Shown one piece after another: positions 1 to 5,505 of a DNA stretch of 6,477 nt (its first letter is position 1; each line of letters opens with the position of its first letter). The notes beneath the pieces are model-generated. The model did not search any database, had not been told where the DNA came from, and saw nothing but the letters and a program-made list of their open reading frames with translations. Location of the stretch: NCBI GenBank assembly GCA_041665985.1, contig JBAYHV010000032.1, forward strand, positions 1 through 6,477, in the 5' to 3' direction. The position numbers were made by a program, and so were the translations under genes. Origin of the DNA: CAIRYW01 sp041665985 (GTDB lineage: Bacteria; Patescibacteriota; Minisyncoccia; Phycocordibacterales; CAIRYW01).

Positions 1-180
1 ACACCTAGTTACGACTATGGAAATACATATACTCCATCTTATGACTACGGTAATACTTACACACCTAGTTACGACTATGGAAATACATATACTCCATCTT
101 ATGACTACGGTAATACTTACACTCCTTCATACGATTACGGTAATACTTACACACCTAGTTACGACTATGGAAACACATAT
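1..180 (+). repeat. Six in-frame 30-bp tandem repeats encoding TPSYDYGNTY
   Basis: Units start at 1, 31, 61, 91, 121 and 151, in the order A B A B C A'. Bases 1-60 and 61-120 are identical, indicating a recent 60-bp duplication. Units A and B differ at many third positions, and at a serine codon that switches between AGT and TCT, yet the peptide is unchanged. This is a coding minisatellite rather than a CRISPR array. The array may extend upstream of the window. Confidence 0.95.
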
Positions 181-1131
181 ACTGGGTCAACATACGTTCC
201 GTCAACTTACACAAGCACAAATATTGTTCCAAGTTATTCATATAGCTACACAACACCAGCTAGTTATGGTTATACAAGTGGATACATTGGTTCAACTTAT
301 ACAAACAATTCAAACGCTAATAATCGCGTTGTTTTAAACCCAACTCTCGCAGGAACTTGCGCAAGTCTTCCAAGTACAGCAACAATCGGTCAAACTGTAA
401 CATGGTCTGCAAATGGATACGGAGGTGATGGAAATTATAGTTATTCTTGGGGTGGAGCAGTAAGTGGTTCAGGACAATCTGTATCAAATACATATAGTTC
501 TTCTGGAACACAAAATGCGACAGTAACAATTAGTTCTGGAGGATCAACAATTACACGAACATGTTCTGTCTATGTTCAACCAACAACCACTGCTACAGTA
601 ACTACGACAGTTCAAAACAGTTTAAATATTTCTTGTTCTGCAAATGTCACAAATCCTTCTGTTGGTCAAAATGTGGTTCTTAACGCCTACGCAAATGGAG
701 GAAACGGAAGTTATACATATTCTTGGAGCGGAGATGTTTCTGGAAATGGACAAAATATAAATCAAACTTTTTATTCAACGGGAACAAAATATATAACAGT
801 TCAAGTTTATTCAAACGGACAATCAGCAACTGCAAATTGTAATATCTATGTCGGTGGAAGTACGGATTCTAACATCACAGTTTATAGTAACGGAAACAAT
901 CTTGGTTCTGGAGGACTTACGTCGGGAGTTTTTCTAAGTCAGGTTCCTTATACAGGACTTAGTGGAGGATGGAATGTAACACTGTTTATCTTAGGATTAT
1001 TTTTCTGGAGTGCAATTATTGCTTGGTTTTTTCTTAGAAAAAACGAATTAAAAGGAAAACTTTCTCACAGTGAAATGATCTCAAGGTTCAAACAACAAAA
1101 CTTAAATAAAAAATTGATTGTAAGCAATTAA
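1..1131 (+). CDS. Membrane-anchored surface protein with decapeptide repeats and two PKD-like domains (5' truncated by window edge)
   Basis: The frame is open from base 1 to the TAA at 1129-1131 (376 codons), so the true start is upstream; the in-frame GTG at 673 lies inside a domain and is not a credible start. Residues 1-60 are six perfect copies of TPSYDYGNTY. A Tyr/Ser/Thr-rich linker follows to about residue 112. Two related beta-sandwich-like modules come next (about 118-192 and 210-285), each with a VGQ/IGQ motif, a Tyr-x-Tyr-Ser-Trp core and a closing C-x-(I/V)-Y-V strand, as in PKD/Ig-like domains. Each has one Cys near each end, 68 residues apart (C120/C188, C212/C280), which may form a disulfide. 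A TM helix spans about 324-345, followed by a basic tail of about 30 residues. This predicts an extracellular protein anchored at its C-terminus. Adhesion or a surface stalk is an inference; no enzyme motif is visible. Confidence 0.85.
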   Translation, partial: TPSYDYGNTYTPSYDYGNTYTPSYDYGNTYTPSYDYGNTYTPSYDYGNTYTPSYDYGNTYTGSTYVPSTYTSTNIVPSYSYSYTTPASYGYTSGYIGSTYTNNSNANNRVVLNPTLAGTCASLPSTATIGQTVTWSANGYGGDGNYSYSWGGAVSGSGQSVSNTYSSSGTQNATVTISSGGSTITRTCSVYVQPTTTATVTTTVQNSLNISCSANVTNPSVGQNVVLNAYANGGNGSYTYSWSGDVSGNGQNINQTFYSTGTKYITVQVYSNGQSATANCNIYVGGSTDSNITVYSNGNNLGSGGLTSGVFLSQVPYTGLSGGWNVTLFILGLFFWSAIIAWFFLRKNELKGKLSHSEMISRFKQQNLNKKLIVSN

Positions 1132-1146
1132 AGTCTAAATTTTGAA

Positions 1147-1183
1147 GAGGCTAAACCTTTTTAAATTCTCAAGGTTTAGCCTC
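1147..1183. repeat. 13-bp hairpin, family shared with 2324-2361
   Basis: GAGGCTAAACCTT (1147-1159) pairs perfectly with AAGGTTTAGCCTC (1171-1183) around an 11-nt loop. No T tract follows on either strand, so it is not a canonical terminator. The arms match those of the hairpin at 2324-2336/2349-2361 except for one paired change (A1155-T1175 there becomes G2332-C2353). It lies 15 nt after the surface-protein stop. Confidence 0.7.
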
Positions 1184-1214
1184 AAGAAACTCTAGATACC
1201 CATTTCCATGGGGA

Positions 1215-1256
1215 CAATACCTCCCTTTCTTTAAAGAAAGGGAGGTATTGCTTTTT
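1215..1256 (+). terminator. Intrinsic terminator of the surface-protein gene
   Basis: Bases 1215-1232 and 1233-1250 form a perfect 36-nt palindrome (18-nt arms; in RNA the central bases form the loop), followed by CTTTTTCT. The T tract is on the + strand only. A smaller hairpin, CCCAT-TTCC-ATGGG (1199-1212), sits just before it. Confidence 0.85.
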
Positions 1257-1276
1257 CTAACAATGTGTGATACAAT
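1248..1276 (+). promoter_or_regulatory. Sigma70-type promoter with extended -10, for the gene at 1487
   Basis: A possible -35 TTGCTT (1248-1253) is separated by exactly 17 nt from -10 TACAAT (1271-1276), which is preceded by TGA (extended -10, 1268-1270). The -35 overlaps the last bases of the preceding terminator. Transcription would start near 1283, giving a leader of about 200 nt before the ATG at 1487. Confidence 0.65.
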
Positions 1277-1282
1277 ACTAAT

Positions 1283-1486
1283 GTAAAGTTCTTTGAAACC
1301 GTTTCGTTAAAATATTAGCTAGTGCGAAAAAAGCTTGAAAAATATGAGTTTTTTCGCTTTTTTCGCACTAGCTAAAGAGGATTTATCCTTTTTGGCATCT
1401 AAAACAAACTGACCCTTAATTGCGTCAGAGAGCAAATTCATTCCGAATTTGTTGTGCGTTGCAGATAAACAGAAGGAGAAAAACCT
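1283..1486 (+). promoter_or_regulatory. Structured 5' leader with a 19-bp hairpin
   Basis: The leader holds a perfect 19-bp stem: 1316-1334 pairs with 1356-1374 around a 21-nt loop. TTTTTTCGC occurs twice in tandem (1349-1357 and 1358-1366), so the left-arm segment GCGAAAAAA (1324-1332) has two alternative partners. A small AGGAT/ATCCT hairpin followed by Ts (1378-1393) comes next. A 7-bp hairpin CAAATTC/GAATTTG (1433-1439/1445-1451) lies close to the ribosome binding site. Attenuation, RNA stability control or a separate small RNA are all possible. No known riboswitch class was recognised. Confidence 0.5.
1471..1478 (+). promoter_or_regulatory. Strong Shine-Dalgarno for the gene at 1487
   Basis: AGAAGGAG lies 8 nt before the ATG at 1487 and fixes the start. 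It is the only strong Shine-Dalgarno in the window; tsaE, polA and holA have none comparable. Confidence 0.8.
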
Positions 1487-2197
1487 ATGTCATACAGAAA
1501 TCTTGTTAGTTTGCTTGTTGGAGTGGCTGTCTTTATCGTCATTGTCCTCGTCGCCTTCGTTGTTATCGGCTTCGGAGTCTCGGCGGTGAGTCTCGGCCAA
1601 TGTCACGGTTTGTCGGTGGCTTTGGTGAAAGCCGAAGACAAATCTGATGTCACCATCAACAAAAAGGTGGCGGAGGTGGCCAACACGGCCTTGGAGGAAA
1701 AGGATAATGAGGTGAAGGATCTCAAAAAAGATCTCAAAAAAGCCGAGACCGATAAGGTCGAAGCTTTGAAGGATCAATTGGAGAATTCCAATCGTGAATT
1801 GGAGAAGGTGAGAGAAAAACTCTCACGGAAGCCGGAAGTGGTTCTGGTTCCAACTGCTGTTCCAACGGCGTGTGCCATTCCAACTCCTGCCTCCGCCCTC
1901 GTTGAGTACGTCCCAACAACTCCGGGGGTTATGGTTGAACCAGCGGCGCCAGAAGTTCATCGTCAAATTGTCGGTGGACCTCGCGGGGGACAAAATCCTC
2001 GGACGTGGCAAGAGGCCATCGGGATGTTCCTTGCGGCAGCAAATGCCAAAGGGGACGCCTTGGGTGCAAAAGCCTTCAGGGCGGCACTCGACCATCGGCT
2101 TGACCAAGGTCAAAAAAGTTTCCTCCGGGAGCTTTCCAACCGTGTTGGGTCACAGGACAGAGTCTACATTCAACAGGCTCTGCAAAATTCTCGGTAA
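1487..2197 (+). CDS. Unrecognised membrane-anchored coiled-coil protein of atypical GC content
   Basis: 236 residues; I do not recognise the family. Residues 6-34 form one strongly hydrophobic segment after a short basic N-terminus, consistent with a TM anchor or uncleaved signal anchor. Residues about 55-113 are Lys/Glu-rich and predicted coiled coil, including a tandem DLKKDLKK from a 12-nt direct repeat (1718-1741). Residues 116-172 are Pro/Val/Thr/Ala-rich (VPTAVPT, IPTP), suggesting an extended linker. Residues 173-236 look like a small helical domain (RTWQEAIGMF to QQALQNSR). Two 60-base lines counted by hand are about 60% GC and another is 42%, whereas neighbouring genes look close to one third, so codon use is unlike its neighbours. 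It has its own promoter, structured leader, strong Shine-Dalgarno and terminator, so it is probably monocistronic. Horizontal acquisition or strong expression selection could explain the composition. A function in envelope organisation is only a guess. Confidence 0.85.
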   Translation: MSYRNLVSLLVGVAVFIVIVLVAFVVIGFGVSAVSLGQCHGLSVALVKAEDKSDVTINKKVAEVANTALEEKDNEVKDLKKDLKKAETDKVEALKDQLENSNRELEKVREKLSRKPEVVLVPTAVPTACAIPTPASALVEYVPTTPGVMVEPAAPEVHRQIVGGPRGGQNPRTWQEAIGMFLAAANAKGDALGAKAFRAALDHRLDQGQKSFLRELSNRVGSQDRVYIQQALQNSR

Positions 2198-2206
2198 AAC
2201 GAGACT

Positions 2207-2233
2207 TGCTTGCAGACAACCGGTCTGCAAGCA
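2207..2233. other. 11-bp hairpin just after the stop codon
   Basis: GCTTGCAGAC (2208-2217) and GTCTGCAAGC (2223-2232) pair perfectly around AACCG, extended by T2207-A2233. No T tract follows, so it may stabilise the mRNA 3' end or pause polymerase before the terminator at 2256. Confidence 0.6.
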
Positions 2234-2255
2234 TGAAAACGAAACGGTCAAAAAC

Positions 2256-2298
2256 AACAGGCGAGTCGAGTGGTCCAAACCCATTCCTCGCCTGTTTT
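2256..2298 (+). terminator. Intrinsic terminator of the gene at 1487
   Basis: AACAGGCGAG (2256-2265) pairs with CTCGCCTGTT (2287-2296), followed by further Ts. The 21-nt loop can form an inner TGG/CCA pairing. The GC-rich stem and short T run fit a rho-independent terminator. Confidence 0.7.
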
Positions 2299-2313
2299 CG
2301 CGTATATATATTA

Positions 2314-2371
2314 AAAAACAAAGGAGGCTAAGCCTTAAAAATTAGAAAAAGGCTTAGCCTCCTTTGTTTTT
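2314..2371. terminator. Bidirectional 23-bp terminator hairpin, same family as 1147-1183
   Basis: Bases 2314-2336 pair perfectly with 2349-2371 around a 12-nt AT-rich loop. The outer pairs are A5/T5, so a T tract follows the GC-rich stem on both strands. The inner 13 bp (2324-2336/2349-2361) match the 1147-1183 hairpin with one compensatory change. Confidence 0.8.
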
Positions 2372-2381
2372 GTGATAAGAT
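2371..2381 (+). promoter_or_regulatory. Possible extended -10 promoter for tsaE
   Basis: TG-A-TAAGAT (2373-2381) follows the terminator directly, like the TGTGATACAAT of the promoter at 1266-1276. No convincing -35 was found (the best is TTAGCC at 2354, spacer 16). The start would fall near 2388, at the base of the next stem-loop. Confidence 0.4.
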
Positions 2382-2385
2382 TTCA

Positions 2386-2488
2386 ATACTTGTTCCGTTA
2401 GAAATGAAACGGAAAAAGTATCAATATGGAGGTATGTTTTTTAAAAAATAATAGTTTAATAATAACCTCTTGTGTTAAACAAAAGGTT
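2386..2488 (+). promoter_or_regulatory. Two stem-loops in the tsaE leader
   Basis: 2386-2399 pairs with 2408-2421 (14 positions, one mismatch, 8-nt loop agaaatga). 2464-2473 pairs with 2479-2488 (10 positions, one mismatch, loop gttaa). A 24-codon ATG frame between them (2426-2500) is not convincing. Together with the heptamers at 2487-2501 this is all I see between the terminator and tsaE. Confidence 0.45.
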
Positions 2489-2501
2489 TCTAATTTCTAA
2501 T
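2487..2501 (+). repeat. Heptamer repeat before the tsaE start
   Basis: TTTCTAA occurs twice in tandem (2487-2493, 2494-2500), ending 5 nt before the ATG at 2506 in place of a Shine-Dalgarno. The 7-nt phased CTAAT core recurs before the gene at 5506. Confidence 0.55.
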
Positions 2502-2505
2502 TGAG

Positions 2506-2961
2506 ATGAAAATAGTTTCAAAAACACCAGAACAAACTGAAGATATAGCTGTAAAAATTTTACGAAGACTTACAGCTCTTCCTCCAAAAAATTCGGCTAC
2601 GGTTTTAACTTTAAAAGGAGATCTAGGATCAGGTAAGACAACTTTTTCTCAATTTTTAGCAAAGAGGCTCGGAGTAAAAGAAGGAGTAACAAGTCCAACT
2701 TTTCTTTTAATAAAAAGATATCCAACATTTAATCACATCTTTCAAAATTTTTTTCACATTGATGCTTACAGAGTTGAAAAGGAAAGCGAGATCTCAAATC
2801 TAAATTTTTCTGAAACTCTTGCTGATCCAGAAAATATTATTTCAATTGAGTGGCCGGAAAAAATTCCAAATTTAATTCCAAATGATGCTTATGAAATTTC
2901 TTTTGAACATGGAGAAAATGAATTTGAAAGAATTATAAATGTTCCAGACGAATTATCCTAG
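2506..2961 (+). CDS. tsaE: tRNA threonylcarbamoyladenosine biosynthesis ATPase TsaE
   Basis: TsaE is the small cytoplasmic P-loop ATPase that, with TsaB and TsaD, supports threonylcarbamoyl transfer to A37 of tRNAs reading ANN codons (family knowledge). The 151 residues match the usual size. Visible motifs in order: Walker A GDLGSGKT (38-45), the conserved VTSPTF (61-66), HIDAYR (84-89, Walker B-like Asp) and IEWPE (114-118, with the typical EW). All are intact. The start at 2506 gives the standard TsaE N-terminus (MKIVSKTPEQTEDIA) but has no Shine-Dalgarno; CTAAT heptamers precede it. No tsaB or tsaD is in the window. A hairpin begins 7 nt after the stop, before polA. The nearby tRNA-Lys(CTT) carries an A37 that is a normal substrate of this pathway. 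Confidence 0.95.
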   Translation: MKIVSKTPEQTEDIAVKILRRLTALPPKNSATVLTLKGDLGSGKTTFSQFLAKRLGVKEGVTSPTFLLIKRYPTFNHIFQNFFHIDAYRVEKESEISNLNFSETLADPENIISIEWPEKIPNLIPNDAYEISFEHGENEFERIINVPDELS

Positions 2962-2968
2962 ATAAAAA

Positions 2969-3013
2969 AACTTGGGGGCAAGACCTCTCAAGAGGACGCC
3001 TTGCCCCCAAGTT
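2969..3013 (-). repeat. 45-nt nested hairpin element, copy 1 (inverted relative to copy 2)
   Basis: Outer arms 2969-2982 and 3000-3013 pair perfectly (14 bp). Inside is CCTC-TCAA-GAGG (2984-2995). The A run at 2964-2970 gives a T tract on the minus strand only, so as a terminator it acts on leftward transcription. On the + strand no T run follows. It matches 5409-5453, in reverse complement, at 37 of 45 positions. The polA ATG lies 21 nt downstream. Confidence 0.8.
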
Positions 3014-3033
3014 CAACCAAAAAAATAAATTTA

Positions 3034-5406
3034 ATGTCTGATAAAAAAAACAAAAAAACTTTAGTACTCCTTGATTCACATGCCATTCTTCATCGCGCTT
3101 ATCATGCTCTTCCTGATTTTGCATCAAGCAAAGGAGAGCCAACGGGAGCTCTTTACGGACTTTCGTTAATGCTCCTTAGAATTATTGAAGAGTTCAAACC
3201 AGATTATGTTGTGGCTTGTTTTGATCTGCCAAAACCAACTTACAGACATGTTGCTTATGAATCCTACAAAGCAGGCAGGCAAAAAACTCATGATGATCTA
3301 ATAATTCAAATAAAAAGAAGCAGAGAAATTTTTAAAGCTTTTGGAATTCCTGAATATTCATTAGAAGGTTTTGAAGCTGATGATATGCTCGGCACTATTG
3401 TAGAAGAAATGAAAGATCGCGATGATGTTGAAATCATTATTGCTTCTGGCGATATGGATACTCTTCAGCTTGTTGGTCCAAAAGTAAAAGTCTTTACTTT
3501 AAAAAAAGGAATTAAAGATACTATTGTTTATGGAGAAAAAGAAGTAAGAGATAGATATGGCTTTTCTCAAAAATTTGTTACAGATTTTAAAGGCTTAAGC
3601 GGAGATCAGTCTGATAACATCACAGGCGTTCCAGGAATTGGGGAAAAAACAGCAACGAATTTAATTCAAAATTTTGGAACAATTGAACAGGTCTATGAAG
3701 CACTCGAAGCGGGAGAATTGGATAAATTCAAAAAAGCCGGAGTCAGCGACCGAATGGTCAATCTTTTGAAAGAGCATAAAGATGAAGCTACTTTTTCAAA
3801 AATGCTAGCCACTATCAGGCGTGATGCGCCGATATCATTTACTCTTCCTGAAAAATTGTGGAAAGAAAATGTTTCTTTAACAGAAGTTAGAAAGATCCTT
3901 TCCGATCTAGAATTTAGAAGTTTGGTTGGCAGAGCAGAACAAGTTTTGAATGGAAATTTAAATAATGGAAAAAAATTAGAAACTCCTGAAGAAAAAATTG
4001 AAAAGGAACATTTAAGCGCAGAAGAAGAAAAAGAAACAGAGATCGCTTTATGGCTGATCGATTCTTCTATCACAAATCCGACAGAAGAGGATATTTTAAA
4101 TTTTGCTCAAACAGATGATATTTTAAAGGCACAGAAAAAAGTTTTTGAAACATTAAAAAAAGAAGATCTTCAAAAAGTTTTTGAAGAGATAGAGCTTCCT
4201 TTGATCCCAATAATAAAAAGGATGGAAAAAATGGGCATAGAGATCGATCAAAAATATCTAAGCGAACTTTCAGTAAAATATAATGCAAAGCTTAAGGAAT
4301 TAGAAAAAGAGATCTGGAAACTTTGCGGAGAAGAATTCAACCTTAATTCGCCAAAACAATTAGGAGAAGTGCTTTTTACAAAACTCGGAATAAAAGGGAA
4401 GGGTAAAAAAACTCCAGGAGGAGCAATTTCTACTAAAGAATCAGAACTAGAAAAAATAAAAGATCTTCATCCAGCGATAACTCACATTTTAGAATACAGA
4501 GAATTCTCAAAACTTGTTGGAACCTATGTTGATGCCATTCCAAAACTTATTGCTCCAGACGGAAGACTTCATGCAAAATTTATTCAAACAGGCAGCGCTA
4601 CTGGAAGATTTTCTTCGAAGGATCCAAATCTTCAAAATATCCCAATAAAAAGCGAAGCTGGATTTGCTATTAGAAAAGCATTTGTAGCAGCAAAAGGAAA
4701 AACATTTTTAGTTTTTGATTATTCTCAGGTAGAACTTCGTATTGCTGCTTTTCTTTCAGGTGATGAAAAATTAATTGAAATTTTTAAGAAGGGAGAAGAT
4801 ATTCACAGCGCTGTTGCTTCAAAAGTTTTCAATGTACCTCTCGAAAAAGTTGATTACGAAATGAGAAGGAGAGCCAAGGTCATAAACTTCGGAATTATTT
4901 ATGGAATGGGAGTCAGGGCTTTGAAACAAAATCTAAATTCAACAATGGAAGAAGCAAATAAATTCTATGAAGACTATTTTGCAACTTTCAGTACTTTGGC
5001 CAAATATTTGGAAGATACAAGGATCAGTGCGGGTAAATTGGGTTATACAAGCACTTTCTTTGGGCGAAAACGTAGGTTTGAAGGCTTAAGATCAAAGATC
5101 CCGTACATTAGAGCCTCAGCGGAAAGAATGGCAATAAATGCGCCAATTCAAGGAACTGAAGCGGATATTGTAAAATTAGCTATGATCAAAGTTAACGAAT
5201 TCTTAAAAAAGAAAGATCTTTTAGATAAAGCAGAACTTCTGCTTCAAATTCACGATGAACTTGTCTATGAAGTTGATAAAAAAGAAGCCAAGGATCTGAT
5301 CGTGGAGATAAAAAAAGTTATGGAAAATGTGATGGATCCAAAAGATACTAAAGGAGTACCAATATTAGTTTCTTCTAGTCAGGCAGATAATTTGGCAGAA
5401 GCGTAG
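3034..5406 (+). CDS. polA: DNA polymerase I (5' nuclease plus polymerase; 3'-5' exonuclease region degenerate)
   Basis: Family A polymerase for repair and Okazaki-fragment processing. I chose ATG 3034 (790 aa) over the in-frame TTG at 3001, which lies in the hairpin arm and adds a non-conserved MPPSSTKKINL. The 5' nuclease (about 1-290) shows D14, D64, EGFEADD (111-117), GDMD (D140, D142), GDQSDN (D191, D194) and the helix-hairpin-helix TGVPGIGEKTA (197-207). The stretch 300-385 is short, Lys/Glu-rich and lacks any DxE exonuclease motif; the E. coli domain is roughly 190 residues, so proofreading is probably absent. The polymerase domain has TGRFSSKDPNLQNIP (523-537), motif A FDYSQVELR (D562, E567), motif B R611/K615/F619/Y623 and motif C QIHDE (738-742). 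All polymerase and nuclease active-site residues I looked for are present. No Shine-Dalgarno is seen. Confidence 0.96.
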   Translation: MSDKKNKKTLVLLDSHAILHRAYHALPDFASSKGEPTGALYGLSLMLLRIIEEFKPDYVVACFDLPKPTYRHVAYESYKAGRQKTHDDLIIQIKRSREIFKAFGIPEYSLEGFEADDMLGTIVEEMKDRDDVEIIIASGDMDTLQLVGPKVKVFTLKKGIKDTIVYGEKEVRDRYGFSQKFVTDFKGLSGDQSDNITGVPGIGEKTATNLIQNFGTIEQVYEALEAGELDKFKKAGVSDRMVNLLKEHKDEATFSKMLATIRRDAPISFTLPEKLWKENVSLTEVRKILSDLEFRSLVGRAEQVLNGNLNNGKKLETPEEKIEKEHLSAEEEKETEIALWLIDSSITNPTEEDILNFAQTDDILKAQKKVFETLKKEDLQKVFEEIELPLIPIIKRMEKMGIEIDQKYLSELSVKYNAKLKELEKEIWKLCGEEFNLNSPKQLGEVLFTKLGIKGKGKKTPGGAISTKESELEKIKDLHPAITHILEYREFSKLVGTYVDAIPKLIAPDGRLHAKFIQTGSATGRFSSKDPNLQNIPIKSEAGFAIRKAFVAAKGKTFLVFDYSQVELRIAAFLSGDEKLIEIFKKGEDIHSAVASKVFNVPLEKVDYEMRRRAKVINFGIIYGMGVRALKQNLNSTMEEANKFYEDYFATFSTLAKYLEDTRISAGKLGYTSTFFGRKRRFEGLRSKIPYIRASAERMAINAPIQGTEADIVKLAMIKVNEFLKKKDLLDKAELLLQIHDELVYEVDKKEAKDLIVEIKKVMENVMDPKDTKGVPILVSSSQADNLAEA

Positions 5407-5455
5407 AAAACTTAGAGGTAAGTCCTCCTCTTGAGAGGTCTTTCCTCTAAGTTTT
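5407..5455 (+). terminator. polA terminator; 45-nt nested hairpin element, copy 2 (5409-5453)
   Basis: Starts right after the polA TAG. 5407-5422 pairs with 5440-5455 (16 positions, one T/T mismatch at 5419/5443), with an inner CCTC-TTGA-GAGG (5427-5438) and a T run at the end. It shares an exact 17-nt core with copy 1 in inverse orientation (5426-5442 versus 2980-2996). Arm differences include two paired changes that keep the stem. Confidence 0.8.
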
Positions 5456-5475
5456 TAAAAATAAAAGACAAATTT

Positions 5476-5503
5476 CACTAGCCACTAATAACTAATCACT
5501 AAT
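5476..5503 (+). repeat. Four 7-nt tandem units immediately before the HolA-like gene
   Basis: CACTAGC, CACTAAT, AACTAAT and CACTAAT follow at exact 7-nt spacing (5476, 5483, 5490, 5497), ending 2 nt before the ATG. There is no Shine-Dalgarno. A two-unit array with the same CTAAT core and period precedes tsaE. Confidence 0.7.
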
Positions 5504-5505
5504 TT

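Noticed and set aside
1..180. CRISPR-like or minisatellite array
   Set aside because: Units are 30 bp with no spacers, stay in frame, and encode one conserved decapeptide within a larger open frame.
17..337. 106-codon + strand ORF
   Set aside because: Out-of-frame shadow of the surface-protein repeats; the frame ending at 1131 has the PKD-like domains and TM segment.
1823..2113. Minus-strand ORFs across the GC-rich gene
   Set aside because: Shadow frames favoured by high GC; no start signals and no recognisable motifs.
1872..2345. 157-codon + strand ORF overlapping the gene at 1487
   Set aside because: Runs through the stop of the GC-rich gene and three hairpins; low-complexity basic sequence, no start signal.
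2426..2500. 24-codon leader peptide before tsaE
   Set aside because: Low-complexity AT-rich codons, no ribosome binding site, and it covers a stem-loop and the heptamer repeat.
3001..3033. TTG start extending PolA by 11 residues
   Set aside because: It lies in the arm of the 2969-3013 hairpin, has no Shine-Dalgarno, and the extension is not like any PolA N-terminus; ATG 3034 leads into the normal nuclease start.
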